DNA from: Paenibacillus sp. CAA11
GTDB taxonomy: Bacteria; Bacillota; Bacilli; Paenibacillales; Paenibacillaceae
NCBI RefSeq assembly: GCF_003060825.1
Contig: NZ_CP028922.1
Coordinates: 2,587,001-2,651,000 of the forward strand
Reading direction: 5' to 3'
Length of the DNA: 64,000 bases
The position numbers and the translations under genes were made by a program. The notes below the pieces were generated by a model, which saw only the letters and a program-made list of their open reading frames with translations, was not told where the DNA came from and ran no database searches. Below, piece by piece: positions 35,177 through 45,371 of the stretch. The first letter of the stretch is position 1; each line of letters opens with the position of its first letter.

Positions 35177-37159
35177 TTACATTACTCTCTTAAACAGCTT
35201 TTCCAGGTCATAAGTGGAAAAGGATACAACAATCGGCCGCCCATGCGGACAAGTATAAGGCTGGCGGCATGCAGCCAGACGGCGCAGCAGCGTCACTGCC
35301 TCTTCCTGAGTCAGCTTCTGATTCGCTTTGATCGAGGCTTTGCAGGAGCAGAGAATAGATGATTTCTCCCGGATTTTTGCCAAATCAATGGACCGTTCAT
35401 TCAGTACCCAATCAGCCATCTCCTCAATGATCGCCGCCTCTTCCCCTTTGGGGAACCAATAGGGGTGAGATACTACGCGGAATGTCTGTCCTCCGAAGTG
35501 CTCTAATATGACTCCAGCACTCTCGAACCAATGCAGGCGGTCCTTCAGCTTCTCACTGTCAGAAGGAGTGAATTCTAAGGTTATCGGCAGAAGCAGCTCC
35601 TGTGATGCATCCGCTGGCGAACCAAATTTCTCATAGTAATATTCGTAATTCACCCGCTCATGGGCCGCATGCTGATCTATCAAATATAATCCCGTGTCAT
35701 TATTCGCAATCAGATAAGTGCCATGGTGCTGACCGATCAGAGTGAGCTCCGGGAATTGGGGAACCTGAGGCGCTTCCGCGGGCGATTCATACAACCTCTC
35801 AATATGTTCAGGCTTAGGCAGCGCTGACGTTCGCACCTCATTCTGCCAGCCCTTCTGGTTATAACTACCCCCTGCTCCTGCTCCAGCCGCATATCCAGCC
35901 GCAGCTCCTTCCCGAACTTGCGGACTCCGAACCTGGGACATGGAGGATGAGACAGAAGGGACGTCCATTCCCTGTCCTTGACCTCCAGCCGTACTCCCTT
36001 CCCTGGAAGGACTGCCGCTGACGGGAGCGGAGTTACCGGAATGTATAAACTCCTGCCGATTCGCAGTATCCACAGGCGCCTGAGAAGGAGACGGGAAGCT
36101 GAACTGCTCCTGAATCACAGAACGGCTGTCACCTTTCCCAATTTGTTGCTTAACGACCTGTGGAATCAGCACATGCTGGGACAAAGCCCCCTTGACAGCG
36201 GTCTCCACGAATGTGTTCAATTCCCCTTCCTTACTGAAGCGTACTTCCAGCTTCGCTGGATGCACATTCACATCGACCAGTGAAGGATGCATCGTCAGCT
36301 GGAGCACAACCAGGGGATAACGACCGATCGGCAGCAAAGTATGATAACCGCGAAGAATGGCTTGCTGCAGCCCTGTATTCCGAATATAGCGGCCATTGAC
36401 TACGGTGGATATCGCGTTCCGGTTGGAACGGGTCAAGTCCGGCCGTCCGATGAATCCCCGCAGGGTGTAATCGGGATCTTCATACTCAATCGGTACCATC
36501 GCTCTAGCTGCATTATTTCCATATATGGCTGCAATTACTTGCAGCAAATCTCCGTTGCCCGGCGTCTGCAGCAGCGCGTTGCCGTTATGTCTGAGAGAGA
36601 AGCCGATCTCAGGATGGGCCAAGGCCTGGCGATACATCACGTCGGAAATATGGCCGAGCTCTGTCTGAATCGTCTTCATGTATTTCAGCCTGGCCGGGGT
36701 ATTGTAGAATAATTCTCTGATGACGAGGTCCGTGCCCTTTGGGGCTGGTGCTGCTTCGCTCTCCTTCAGCTTTCCTCCCTCAATCGACACCTTATAGCCG
36801 AGCCCGGAGTCGCTGCTGGCGCTGATCAGCTGCACCTTCGCGACGGCTGCAATACTTGGGAGAGCCTCGCCGCGGAACCCTAGACTCCGGATCTGGAACA
36901 GATCCCGTCCGCTGGAAAGCTTGCTGGTGGCGTGGCGGTAGAATGCCGTCTCACAGTCCTCCGGTTCAATCCCCGAACCGTTGTCCGTGACACGGATGCT
37001 CATCAGACCGCCCTCCTCCACCATGACGTCCACCTTCGTTGAGCCTGCGTCAATCGCGTTCTCAACCAGCTCCTTGACCACGGAGGATGGCCGCTCTACG
37101 ACCTCACCCGCCGCGATCTGGTTCGCAATATGCTCGTCCAGTATCTGGATTTTAGCCAT
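35177..37159 (-). CDS. mutL: DNA mismatch repair protein MutL
   Basis: 660 residues from the ATG with GGTGGA upstream (a GTG four codons earlier is less likely). GHKL ATPase motifs: ELVENAIDAGS, DNGSGI, LGFRGEAL. The C-terminal endonuclease motif DQHAAHERVNYE and zinc-site segments SCKASIK and CPHGRP show that this is a nicking MutL, as in organisms without MutH. The linker (residues about 345-450) is rich in Ser, Pro, Gly and Ala; QEQFSFP within it could be a sliding-clamp-binding motif. Lies 88 bp after mutS. Confidence 0.97.
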   Translation of the reverse strand: MAKIQILDEHIANQIAAGEVVERPSSVVKELVENAIDAGSTKVDVMVEEGGLMSIRVTDNGSGIEPEDCETAFYRHATSKLSSGRDLFQIRSLGFRGEALPSIAAVAKVQLISASSDSGLGYKVSIEGGKLKESEAAPAPKGTDLVIRELFYNTPARLKYMKTIQTELGHISDVMYRQALAHPEIGFSLRHNGNALLQTPGNGDLLQVIAAIYGNNAARAMVPIEYEDPDYTLRGFIGRPDLTRSNRNAISTVVNGRYIRNTGLQQAILRGYHTLLPIGRYPLVVLQLTMHPSLVDVNVHPAKLEVRFSKEGELNTFVETAVKGALSQHVLIPQVVKQQIGKGDSRSVIQEQFSFPSPSQAPVDTANRQEFIHSGNSAPVSGSPSREGSTAGGQGQGMDVPSVSSSMSQVRSPQVREGAAAGYAAGAGAGGSYNQKGWQNEVRTSALPKPEHIERLYESPAEAPQVPQFPELTLIGQHHGTYLIANNDTGLYLIDQHAAHERVNYEYYYEKFGSPADASQELLLPITLEFTPSDSEKLKDRLHWFESAGVILEHFGGQTFRVVSHPYWFPKGEEAAIIEEMADWVLNERSIDLAKIREKSSILCSCKASIKANQKLTQEEAVTLLRRLAACRQPYTCPHGRPIVVSFSTYDLEKLFKRVM

Positions 37160-37247
37160 ATCTGAATCCACCCGCTCTCTTTCTATTTCAGAATTTCTAG
37201 CGCCTTAACATTCCAATTTACAATAAATGCCTGCCCCGGCAAAATAA

Positions 37248-40007
37248 CTACAAATCTTTGGCCTTCATCTTCAAATCATTCAGAAACTGCAAAGCCTGCA
37301 GAGGTGTCATGTTCATCACATCAGCATCCTTCACCTGCTTGATGATCTTCCGGGATCTTGCGTCTTCCTGAGAACCCTGCGAAGGAACGACAGGAGCGGT
37401 CGGCTTTTCTGGCTCCTCCTCCCCGAAGATCGACAACTGCACCACGCCATCCGAAGTCTCAGCGGCTGAAGGCTCGGCCGATGTTCGGCGAGGCTCCACT
37501 TCCTCTAACGCAGGAAGTGAGACGGCCGAGTCCTCCTTCTTCTCCGCTACAGGCTTCGGCAGACTGGCTTCGGCCGCCGGCGCCGCTGCAGCGTCTCGAT
37601 CTGACACTGGGCGGGGGGCTGCCTCTTCCAGGTCCTGCAGCAGGCCGTAAGCCCGGTCAATGATGCTGCCTGGTAGCCCGGCAAGGCGGGCGCAGTAGAT
37701 GCCGTAGCTGGTGCTGGCCGCACCTGGCACCAATCTGCGGAGGAAATGGACCTTGTCTCCGCTCTCCTGAACAGCCATACAATAATTATGGAGCCCTTTA
37801 AGCTCTAACTCCAGATGGGCAAGCTCATGGAAGTGCGTTGACACCAGTGCTTTACAGCCTATATGGTCATGGACATATTCAATAACCGCTTGGGCAATAG
37901 CCATCCCTTCCGTGGTAGAAGTACCGCGCCCAAGCTCATCAATAATGATCAGGCTTCGAGGTGTTGCCTTCTCGGTCATCACCTGAATATCGGCCATCTC
38001 CACCATGAAGGTGCTCTGGCCGCCAATCAGGTCATCGGCAGCACCGATTCGGGTGAAGATGCGGTCAATCATCGGAATTTCAGCCTTAGTGGCAGGCACA
38101 AAGCAGCCGATCTGCGCCATGATGGAGATCAGGGCTACCTGCCTCATATAAGTGCTCTTACCGGCCATATTAGGCCCAGTGATAAGCAAAATATTGGCAT
38201 CCTTCTGCCGAAGCTCTGTGCCGTTAGCGATAAAGGCTGTGCCTTCCATCACCGACTCCACAACAGGGTGGCGGCCCTGATCAACGACAAAATCATAACC
38301 GTCGGTGAGCACTGGCTTCACGAAGCCCGAATCCGCACTGACCGCTGCCAGAGAACGGTACACATCGATCTCCGCAACGGCTTCAGCTAAGCGCTGTAGC
38401 CGGGTGATCTCGGCATTGAGCCGTTCCCTGAGCTCTGTGAACAGCGAATATTCCAGGTCAAGCATCTGATCTTGTGCCTCCAGGATGAGTGTTTCTTTCT
38501 CCTTCAGCTCCGGCGTCACGAATCTTTCTGCATTAGCAAGCGTCTGCTTGCGTTCATACCGCCCTTCAGGAAGGGCGCCCAAATTGGACTTAGTCACTTC
38601 GATATAGTAGCCAAACACTTTGTTGTAGCCAATCTTCAGTGACTTAATTCCGGTCGCCTGCCGCTCTGCCGCCTCCAGCTCAGCAATCCAGCGCTTGCCA
38701 TTCGCGCCCGCTTCACGCAGCTCATCGAGGCGTGCGTGATAACCGGGCCGGATCAGGCCTCCGTCCCGCACGGAGACAGGAGGATCCTCCGCAATAGCCA
38801 GATCAATGGCTTCCGCCAGATCCCGGCAGTCATCAAGCTCCTCCGAAATTCGCTGGAGCGTCTTAGACGACGAGGAAGCGCACAGCTCCTTCAAATCGGG
38901 AATCTGCCATAGCGACTGTTTCAGAGCCAGCAGGTCTCGCCCGTTCGCCGATCCGAAGGCGATCCGTGCGACCAGACGCTCCAAGTCATAAATCTCCTTG
39001 AGCTTCTCACGCAAGTCCTCCCGCAGCATATAGCCTGCATGAAGCTGCTCTACCGCTTCTAGTCTTGCCTCGATGCGGCTTCGCTGCAGCAGGGGCTTGT
39101 CCACCCAGCGGCGGAGCAATCGTGCTCCCATAGATGTCTCCGTCCGGTCCAGCAGGGACAATAGTGAGCCCTTCTTCGAGCGGTCACGCACCGTCTCAAC
39201 AAGCTCTAGATTTCGCCGTGTGAACGGATCGAGAATCATGAAATTTTCCGGCTCATAGGACGAAATCCGGGTAAGCTGGCCAAGCGAGCGCTTTTGCGTC
39301 TCTGCAAGATAGGATACAAGAAGCGATACGCAGACCTGCCGTTCAGGCTCAAGCCGAACCCAGGCGGCCTCGCCAAACTGGCGGCGCCCAGCATCGTCCC
39401 GGCTCTTCTCGCGAGCGGTGTACACAATCGGGCGGGATATCGGACCAGCCTGCTCCCGCAGCCAATCCAGCAGCTCAGCATCGCCAATGATCTCGGACGG
39501 CGTGTACAGACCCACCTCATCGCGCAGCCATTCCCTGCTTGCAGGTGCGCTGGTCACATGCAGCTCTCCTGTAGACAAGTCGCAGGCGGCAACCGCCATC
39601 GACGCTTCCGTCTCGGTAACGCAAACCATGTAGTTATTGGATTTTTCCCCAATGGTCTTGCCTTCCATTACTGTACCAGGCGTAACAACTCTAACAATCT
39701 CACGCCTCACCATTCCTTTGACCTGCGCGGGATCATCCAGCTGTTCGCATATAGCTACCTTGTAGCCCTTCTCTATCAATCGGTGTATATAGTTCTCAGC
39801 AGAATGATAAGGGACCCCGCACATAGGAATGCGCTCGTCGCCGCCCCCGGCCCGTCCGGTAAGAGTGATTTCCAGCTCTTTGGCGGCAAGAATAGCATCA
39901 TCAAAAAACATCTCATAAAAGTCACCTAAACGAAAAAAAAGAAAAGCATCCTTCGCTTGTTCTTTGATCTTCAAATATTGTTCAATCATCGGCGTATATT
40001 TGGCCAT
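37248..40007 (-). CDS. mutS: DNA mismatch repair protein MutS
   Basis: 919 residues, slightly long. Mismatch-binding Phe-Tyr-Glu in RLGDFYEMFFDDA near residue 30, Walker A TGPNMAGKSTYMRQ, Walker B SLIIIDELGRGTSTTEG and the dimer-site STHFHEL. Between the ATPase and the C-terminal dimer helix is an insert of about 80 residues rich in Ala, Glu, Pro and Ser that contains QLSIF near residue 857, matching the beta-clamp-binding motif reported in Gram-positive MutS. Neighbouring mutL and cotE preserve Bacillus synteny. Confidence 0.97.
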   Translation of the reverse strand: MAKYTPMIEQYLKIKEQAKDAFLFFRLGDFYEMFFDDAILAAKELEITLTGRAGGGDERIPMCGVPYHSAENYIHRLIEKGYKVAICEQLDDPAQVKGMVRREIVRVVTPGTVMEGKTIGEKSNNYMVCVTETEASMAVAACDLSTGELHVTSAPASREWLRDEVGLYTPSEIIGDAELLDWLREQAGPISRPIVYTAREKSRDDAGRRQFGEAAWVRLEPERQVCVSLLVSYLAETQKRSLGQLTRISSYEPENFMILDPFTRRNLELVETVRDRSKKGSLLSLLDRTETSMGARLLRRWVDKPLLQRSRIEARLEAVEQLHAGYMLREDLREKLKEIYDLERLVARIAFGSANGRDLLALKQSLWQIPDLKELCASSSSKTLQRISEELDDCRDLAEAIDLAIAEDPPVSVRDGGLIRPGYHARLDELREAGANGKRWIAELEAAERQATGIKSLKIGYNKVFGYYIEVTKSNLGALPEGRYERKQTLANAERFVTPELKEKETLILEAQDQMLDLEYSLFTELRERLNAEITRLQRLAEAVAEIDVYRSLAAVSADSGFVKPVLTDGYDFVVDQGRHPVVESVMEGTAFIANGTELRQKDANILLITGPNMAGKSTYMRQVALISIMAQIGCFVPATKAEIPMIDRIFTRIGAADDLIGGQSTFMVEMADIQVMTEKATPRSLIIIDELGRGTSTTEGMAIAQAVIEYVHDHIGCKALVSTHFHELAHLELELKGLHNYCMAVQESGDKVHFLRRLVPGAASTSYGIYCARLAGLPGSIIDRAYGLLQDLEEAAPRPVSDRDAAAAPAAEASLPKPVAEKKEDSAVSLPALEEVEPRRTSAEPSAAETSDGVVQLSIFGEEEPEKPTAPVVPSQGSQEDARSRKIIKQVKDADVMNMTPLQALQFLNDLKMKAKDL

Positions 40008-40039
40008 GACGTACCTCCATACCCATTCATAGAACTCTA

Positions 40040-41341
40040 TTATACCAGAAAGAAATTAGAGGCGCTTGTGATAGACTTCCTCTTCCCTTCCGGTATGTGA
40101 ATTCTCCACGGCGGGCGCACATCTGTCAGCTCATCCCAGACCCAGCCGTCCCGTACAGCTGCGAACATAGGCCTAATGTATGCAGCATGCTGCTCACATT
40201 CATCTAGTGTCTCCAGCTCCTGAAGGAGCGGCAGCACGGCTGTCCGAAGCTTCTCGCGTTCTCCCTGATAGAAGGCTTTCTGAATATGGATGTCCTGAAG
40301 AGGACGCTGCTTCAATTTCCCATATTGATTCGCAATCAAGAATGCTAGAGCAATTACAGCTTTGGTCACCATAGGGGACACAAGAAAGCTCGGCAATGTC
40401 CGGTATTCAAAACCGCCATGCGGCTGCAGCCTGAAGTCCCCCAAAAAACCGTAACGGGGACGGCGTTTCAGGCTTCTTGAATCCTCCAATACCGCAACCA
40501 GCAGAGCCAAATAATTATCCAGAGCGCGCAGCAGCTCCGGGCTGAAGGGAACCCCGCTGAGGTGAACATGCCCTCCTAGGGGCAATCCTTCAAGAGGCAT
40601 GCCTCCTGCATACCAATGCAAAGAAGTATCCTCTATTTCACGAGCTGCCAGCGCCATCGAGGCTCTGAGCTGTCTGAACAAGGCGCTAGGATGAGTGGCA
40701 GGAGCTGGTCTTAACTCGGCTACTGGATAGTAGCATTTCCCGCGAATCCACACTGCGTCACAGCCCGCACGTCCCTGGCGTCCCAAAAAACGGGAAGCCG
40801 GTATGACTTTGCCGCTCTTGGGATCAAACAAAATAAATTCAGGATCCAGTCCCACCCTGACTTGCTGGGTCTGTATCTCATCCTCTGAAGCTGCTGCCAG
40901 GCCCGCTGAATTTGCCCGGACATAACGAGCAGCATCCTCCTGCCAGCCCTTATCTAGAGGCTTAATCCCTGCAACTGCGCTGCCGCGTTCTTCACCCGGT
41001 AAAATGGTGACGATCCCAGAATCCATTCCCAGGCTGTACAATGTACGAACTGCCAGCTTTTCCAGCCTCTTCGCAATCTTCTCTCCGGTCTTTCCCTCCC
41101 AAGATTGCCTGGACAGGAGCAACGGGGAACCAGAACGCCCTCCGGATTCTTCAACAATTCCTATAGACCGCAGCTGTGTAACATATACCTTGTAACCTTT
41201 CGCATAGCGGGTATTGGCATCCATATCAAAGGCTCCCTTATGAGAGAACTGATGCTTGATTCCAGCCATTCTCAGCCGTTCTTCCCAATTCCGAATTTCT
41301 CTAGCCGGGATCCAGTCCCATTTGTTCCGCTGCTTCTGCAT
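40040..41341 (-). CDS. Phage phiEco32-type COOH-NH2 ligase (amidoligase) family protein
   Basis: 433 residues. The centre reads VGLDPEFILFDPKSGKVIPASRFLG, AELRPAPATHPSALF, GGHVHLSGVPF and GFEYRTLPSFLVSP: the alternating acidic/His/Arg pattern of the glutamine-synthetase-like amidoligase group first noted in phage phiEco32. Such enzymes form amide bonds between a carboxyl and an amine using ATP. The N-terminal 150 residues are basic and may bind the substrate. It lies between mutS and cotE in a position where Bacillus subtilis has nothing, on the same strand but after a terminator. Inference: it may modify a spore-coat or wall polymer. Confidence 0.8.
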   Translation of the reverse strand: MQKQRNKWDWIPAREIRNWEERLRMAGIKHQFSHKGAFDMDANTRYAKGYKVYVTQLRSIGIVEESGGRSGSPLLLSRQSWEGKTGEKIAKRLEKLAVRTLYSLGMDSGIVTILPGEERGSAVAGIKPLDKGWQEDAARYVRANSAGLAAASEDEIQTQQVRVGLDPEFILFDPKSGKVIPASRFLGRQGRAGCDAVWIRGKCYYPVAELRPAPATHPSALFRQLRASMALAAREIEDTSLHWYAGGMPLEGLPLGGHVHLSGVPFSPELLRALDNYLALLVAVLEDSRSLKRRPRYGFLGDFRLQPHGGFEYRTLPSFLVSPMVTKAVIALAFLIANQYGKLKQRPLQDIHIQKAFYQGEREKLRTAVLPLLQELETLDECEQHAAYIRPMFAAVRDGWVWDELTDVRPPWRIHIPEGKRKSITSASNFFLV

Positions 41342-41392
41342 ACGTTACTTCTCCCCTTTTTAACAAGCTGCATCCAAATGAAATCAGAATAT

Positions 41393-41416
41393 AAAAAAAG
41401 AGGGCATCCGCCCTCT
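41393..41416 (-). terminator. cotE terminator
   Basis: AGAGGGC-GGAT-GCCCTCT stem then TTTTTTT on the minus strand, between cotE and the amidoligase gene. Confidence 0.9.
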
Positions 41417-41477
41417 CCGCCGTCATCACGACTGCATATAATGCATTACCTTTTCATACAAAGCGGATGGGCATAGG

Positions 41478-42023
41478 TCACAGATCTTCATCCAAGAGGT
41501 CCGGATCTAACTCATCGTAATCCCCATCATCCAGCGCGAAATCATATTCCTTGTCACCCTCATCACTGCCGGGCACTACGAGCACGTTGATCTTGGTCTC
41601 AGCCACCAGCTCAACAGCGAACTCCCGCTCAACCCGGATGATGACGCCGCCCCCACCCGAAACAACAGCCTCTACGGTGCTTGGCTCCTGCGTGGCTTCC
41701 GCCGATACCTCGACAGTGGAAGAACGATGTCTTCCGTCAAGGTAAGTGAGCGGCACATTCTCCACGTAGGAGACCTTTTCTTTAGCAACCGCCGTTTGCG
41801 AATTCTTGTCATACGAATACCAGATGTTCACATCGTAAGTACCAATAACTTCAATTCCTTCCCCCGCAGCAACCGCTTCGTACTGGTGGTTAATAATCCA
41901 AGCCCCCAGAATACTCGTCGGATTGTGAGGCGGAGTCACGGTATGTGTTACGGTAGAGAACTTACGACCCTTGCCGCAGATCGCTTTCGTTATAATCTCT
42001 CTACTTTGAAATTGCGATGGCAT
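41478..42023 (-). CDS. cotE: Outer spore coat morphogenetic protein CotE
   Basis: 181 residues from the ATG with GGAGGAGG seven bases upstream, the same length as Bacillus subtilis CotE. REIITKAICGKGRKFS, the central ILGAWIINHQYEA and the acidic C-terminus (DDGDYDELDPDLLDEDL) are hallmarks. CotE builds the outer coat layer in the mother cell. This shows that the organism forms endospores of Bacillales type. Neighbouring mutS is conserved. Confidence 0.96.
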   Translation of the reverse strand: MPSQFQSREIITKAICGKGRKFSTVTHTVTPPHNPTSILGAWIINHQYEAVAAGEGIEVIGTYDVNIWYSYDKNSQTAVAKEKVSYVENVPLTYLDGRHRSSTVEVSAEATQEPSTVEAVVSGGGGVIIRVEREFAVELVAETKINVLVVPGSDEGDKEYDFALDDGDYDELDPDLLDEDL

Positions 42024-42124
42024 GTTTAAACCTCCTCCATACAATCATTCACTACATATGTATGCAGGAAGTAGGCAAATGTTGATAAGGAGGTTCCACT
42101 AAAAAAAGAATATTTAATCTACAT

Positions 42125-42561
42125 TTATTCGCCTTGGTTAGAAGTGTCAGGAGCACCGGGAGGCTCGGAAGTTGCAGAACTTCCTGAAGAGCCTTCTACA
42201 AAATTTCCTACGGTAGAGTTTTGAGCCCCATTCTGCTGCATTTTCGCTTCATCGGAAATCGTAACCGTATCTCCGTCTTGGTTGGTTTGCGAAATCAAAT
42301 TTTGCTTTGCTGCTGCTTCCTCGCTTTTCTTGTCCTGCTCCTTCTGAAATTTTTCAAGCTCTCTAAATTGGCCTGAATCTCTTTTGATTCCTTTTCTTGC
42401 ATGAGAGCTTACAGCATTTTTCGTTTTTCCTTCTCGAAGGCACCACTGGACTAAAAGCTAAGCAGTTTTTGAAGTATTTCATCTTGCGGTTGACTTTTTC
42501 TTGATGCAGCAGCAGAACTTAGTGCAGCGGGGGCTGCTTGAGGCTGAATACGAGCATTCAT
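42125..42561 (-). pseudogene. Decayed small helical protein gene (two stops and a frameshift)
   Basis: A good ATG with GGAGG opens MNARIQPQAAPAALSS..., but TAG follows after 36 codons (42451-42453) and TAA 13 codons later (42409-42411). Near 42350-42354 a run of A residues must gain or lose one base to join the next frame, which then stays open to TAA at 42125. Bridging these gives a charged helical region (QEKESKEIQANLESLK, then KFQKEQDKKSEEAAAK) and a Ser/Asn/Gly-rich end. Family not recognised. The order of parts and the intact ribosome site suggest recent decay. Confidence 0.75.
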
Positions 42562-42650
42562 GCTATCCCTCCGATATGTATTTTTCTGGAACATCTACAT
42601 TAACGGACAGTTAGCGTCGAAAGGTTAGCCTTATCTTTAGCCAAGCTTCA

Positions 42651-43628
42651 TCACAGCGGGATCCCAGGCTTTCCCTTGCGAACATTCAAAGCTCCTTTAT
42701 CTTTCTTTGAAATACGCAAATATTGGTCAAGTTCCCGGCACAACTGAAGGATTGCAGAACGATTCTCGAACTCCTCTCGAGTTGAAGGCAGCTCCATTTG
42801 CGCAAACTTGACTTCCAATTCCAGAAGCAGCTTCTCTGTGACTCCGCAATAGGACTCCTCCATGACGTCCTCGCTAAGCTGGTCAAAAAGGGCTGCTGCA
42901 AGTTCCCCTTGAGGCATTCTTCGGTATACTTGCGAAATCAGCTCCATCATGCTCTCAATCCGCTCCAAGTGCTCCTTCCGCATGAAGAAATAGACCATCC
43001 ACGACTCATCGGAAGAGATCACCTGATTCTCCAGCGCACGCTTCGCAATGGACAACCCCTTCTCAATCTCCCGGGAGGCCTGGGTCAGCTCCTTGCCATC
43101 CCATTCATCATCAGGATTTCGCAGGGTATCAGCAATATGCGCAAAAATCTTAGAAAAGAGCCCATCCACCTCCCGGCGGATCCAGCTGAGCTTCACTTCT
43201 TCTCTTGGCATATAAATGAGATTCACCAGCATCGCCGATCCGAGGCCGATCAAGAGCAGCAGAACCTGAGTAACAAACACCTCTAAACTGAGTGTTTCCT
43301 CGCCAAATACCCGAAAGACAACGACCGAACTAGTCACAATCCCTTCCTTAAAATGCGCTTTGGAGATAAGCGGAAAGGCAATAAGTATATAGACGAACAA
43401 CACCCAAATATGAAATCCAAGAACATAAAATAAACCAAAAGATAAGGCCAGTCCTAAAATCGAAGCAAAAAAACGGGAGGAGACAGACTTGATGCTCCGT
43501 TTGCGCGTCACATCCACGCCCAGGATGGCTAGCAACCCAGCAGACAACGCCCCATGAACTCCGGCTGTATCTGCTATTAATATGGCCAGAAGCGTAGCAA
43601 TCGCTGTTTTTATAACCCTAAATCCCAT
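42651..43628 (-). CDS. Aromatic acid exporter family protein (FUSC-like, YqjA type)
   Basis: 325 residues. N-terminal half has about five membrane helices starting FRVIKTAIATLLAILIADTAGV, with GVDVTRKRSIKSVSSRFFASILG typical of the ArAE/DUF939 group. The C-terminal 180 residues are soluble and helical (EVDGLFSKIFAHIAD...). Relatives are proposed to export aromatic carboxylic acids, but direct evidence for Gram-positive members is thin. Single gene. Confidence 0.88.
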   Translation of the reverse strand: MGFRVIKTAIATLLAILIADTAGVHGALSAGLLAILGVDVTRKRSIKSVSSRFFASILGLALSFGLFYVLGFHIWVLFVYILIAFPLISKAHFKEGIVTSSVVVFRVFGEETLSLEVFVTQVLLLLIGLGSAMLVNLIYMPREEVKLSWIRREVDGLFSKIFAHIADTLRNPDDEWDGKELTQASREIEKGLSIAKRALENQVISSDESWMVYFFMRKEHLERIESMMELISQVYRRMPQGELAAALFDQLSEDVMEESYCGVTEKLLLELEVKFAQMELPSTREEFENRSAILQLCRELDQYLRISKKDKGALNVRKGKPGIPL

Positions 43629-43717
43629 ACGATCCCTTCCATTTCATTCTTTCAAAATCTGTTGTAGTCTATCGTACTCGATTTGGAAGTTGAGCTCAAT
43701 CACCAATCTATAGATGC

Positions 43718-43741
43718 AAAAAAGGAAGCGTTACCGCTTCC
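43718..43741 (-). terminator. Terminator overlapping the permease stop codon
   Basis: GGAAGCG-gtaa-CGCTTCC then TTTTTT on the minus strand. The 5' arm encodes the last codons of the permease and its loop contains the TAA stop. Confidence 0.88.
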
Positions 43742-44570
43742 TAAGAATCAGCCGCTCTATATAAACAACCATTTGGTACATGGCCGTCGCGACGATGGCA
43801 ATGATGACAAGGCTGGCAAAAACCAGCGTGAAGTTAAAGACTTGAAAGCCGTAAATAATCAGGTAGCCCAGTCCAATCTTCGCCACAAGAAACTCCCCGA
43901 CAATCACACCCACCCAAGCTAAACCAACATTGACTTTCAGTGTCGATACGATAGCCGGAAAGGAAGCCGGGAGCATGACCTTGCTGAAAATATCGCGCTT
44001 GCTGCCCCCAAATGTGCGCACCACCTTCGTATAATTCTGATCTACCTCTTGGAAGCTTGTATATACGACGAGCGTGGTCGTAATCACCGTGATAGACAGG
44101 GTTGTCATGACAATAGCGGTAAATCCGCCTCCAAATAACACAATAAAAATTGGCCCCAGAGCCACTTTAGGCATACTGTTGAAGACTACCAGATAAGGGT
44201 CCAATACCTTGGCCAAAAAAGGCGACCACCAAATAAGTACGGCAAGCCCTGTTCCAGCCACCGTACCCAGCAGGAACCCTGCAGCCGTCTCGAACACAGT
44301 CATTCCCAAATGGGGCCAAAGCTCGCCGCTTGTAATGTCTCTCATGATTTGAGCAAACACTTTGGACGGATAGCTGAAGATCAGCACATCGATCCATTTG
44401 AACCGACCTGCAAGCTCCCAGGCCAGAATACCGACGAGGAGGATTAACAGCTGTGTACCCAGCACCATGCGGCCTCTGGTTTTCCGCCGTTTCCGGTGCA
44501 TTCCCAATTCTTGCTGCACCCATTCTTCAGCTGCTTGGGAAGATTGCGGTAGACTTTCCATATCAGCCAT
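43731..44570 (-). CDS. ABC transporter permease (SsuC/ThiX/TauC type)
   Basis: 279 residues from an ATG just after AGAGGAG, overlapping the ATPase gene by 8 bp; a second ATG three codons on is also possible. Six membrane helices, with the cytoplasmic EAA loop near [22 protein letters not shown] that docks on the ATPase. [14 protein letters not shown] near the C-terminus is typical of nitrate/sulfonate/HMP permeases. Works with the ATPase and binding protein encoded upstream. Confidence 0.92.
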   Translation of the reverse strand: MADMESLPQSSQAAEEWVQQELGMHRKRRKTRGRMVLGTQLLILLVGILAWELAGRFKWIDVLIFSYPSKVFAQIMRDITSGELWPHLGMTVFETAAGFLLGTVAGTGLAVLIWWSPFLAKVLDPYLVVFNSMPKVALGPIFIVLFGGGFTAIVMTTLSITVITTTLVVYTSFQEVDQNYTKVVRTFGGSKRDIFSKVMLPASFPAIVSTLKVNVGLAWVGVIVGEFLVAKIGLGYLIIYGFQVFNFTLVFASLVIIAIVATAMYQMVVYIERLILRKR

Positions 44571-45354
44571 CACTCCTCTCTGAAGCTTCGAGCTCTCTCC
44601 AGATTTGCTGAAAGATCTCATTGAACCCTTCCTGCTCCCTGGCATAAAAAGGAACGGCTTCCCGGATTGCGGCAGGGATCGTGAATGTGCTGCGAATTCG
44701 GCCGGGCTTAGCACCCAGCACAATGACGCGGTCACTTACGGCAATTGCCTCACTGAGGTCATGAGTCACCAGCACGGCGGTCTTTCGCTGTGTTCTAAAG
44801 GTTTCTACAACCAGATCCTCAAGCTGCAGCTTGGTCTGATAATCGAGGGCAGAGAACGGCTCATCCAGCAGCAGCAGCTCCGGCTCAGCGGCCAGCGTTC
44901 TAACGAGAGCCACTCTCTGCCGCATCCCCCCGGACAGCTGATGCGGATACTGCTGCTCTGTCCCACCAAGCCCCATGCCTTCGAGCATAGAGCGCACTTT
45001 GTCTTTCGCCTCCCGGCCACTTTGACCCGTAAGCTCAAGTCCGAGCATGGCGTTCTCTAGGATCGTCCGCCATGGAAAAAGGTAGTCCTGCTGCAGCATA
45101 TAACCGGCTGCGCTGGCTGGACCCATGACGGGTTTGCCTTCGAGCAGCACTTCCCCTCTCGACGGCTGAATAAGGCCGGCCATAATCGAGAGCAGAGTTG
45201 TTTTTCCGCACCCGCTTGGACCTACCAGGCTGATGAATTCCCCCGGCATCACAGATAGATTCATTCCCTCTATAGCCAGGACCGCTTCGCGATCCGTCAC
45301 ATAAACATGATCCACATTTTTAAGTTCCAGGACAGGCAATGACACTTGAGGCAC
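44563..45354 (-). CDS. ABC transporter ATPase (SsuB/ThiZ/TauB type)
   Basis: 263 residues. Walker [16 protein letters not shown]-loop [14 protein letters not shown], signature [14 protein letters not shown], Walker [13 protein letters not shown] and the H-loop VTHDLSEAI are all present. LFPWRT in the Q-loop region is common to nitrate/sulfonate/thiamine-precursor importers. Starts 18 bp after the binding-protein gene. Confidence 0.95.
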   Translation of the reverse strand: MPQVSLPVLELKNVDHVYVTDREAVLAIEGMNLSVMPGEFISLVGPSGCGKTTLLSIMAGLIQPSRGEVLLEGKPVMGPASAAGYMLQQDYLFPWRTILENAMLGLELTGQSGREAKDKVRSMLEGMGLGGTEQQYPHQLSGGMRQRVALVRTLAAEPELLLLDEPFSALDYQTKLQLEDLVVETFRTQRKTAVLVTHDLSEAIAVSDRVIVLGAKPGRIRSTFTIPAAIREAVPFYAREQEGFNEIFQQIWRELEASERSDG

Positions 45355-45371
45355 CCCCTTCCTTGATGTGG

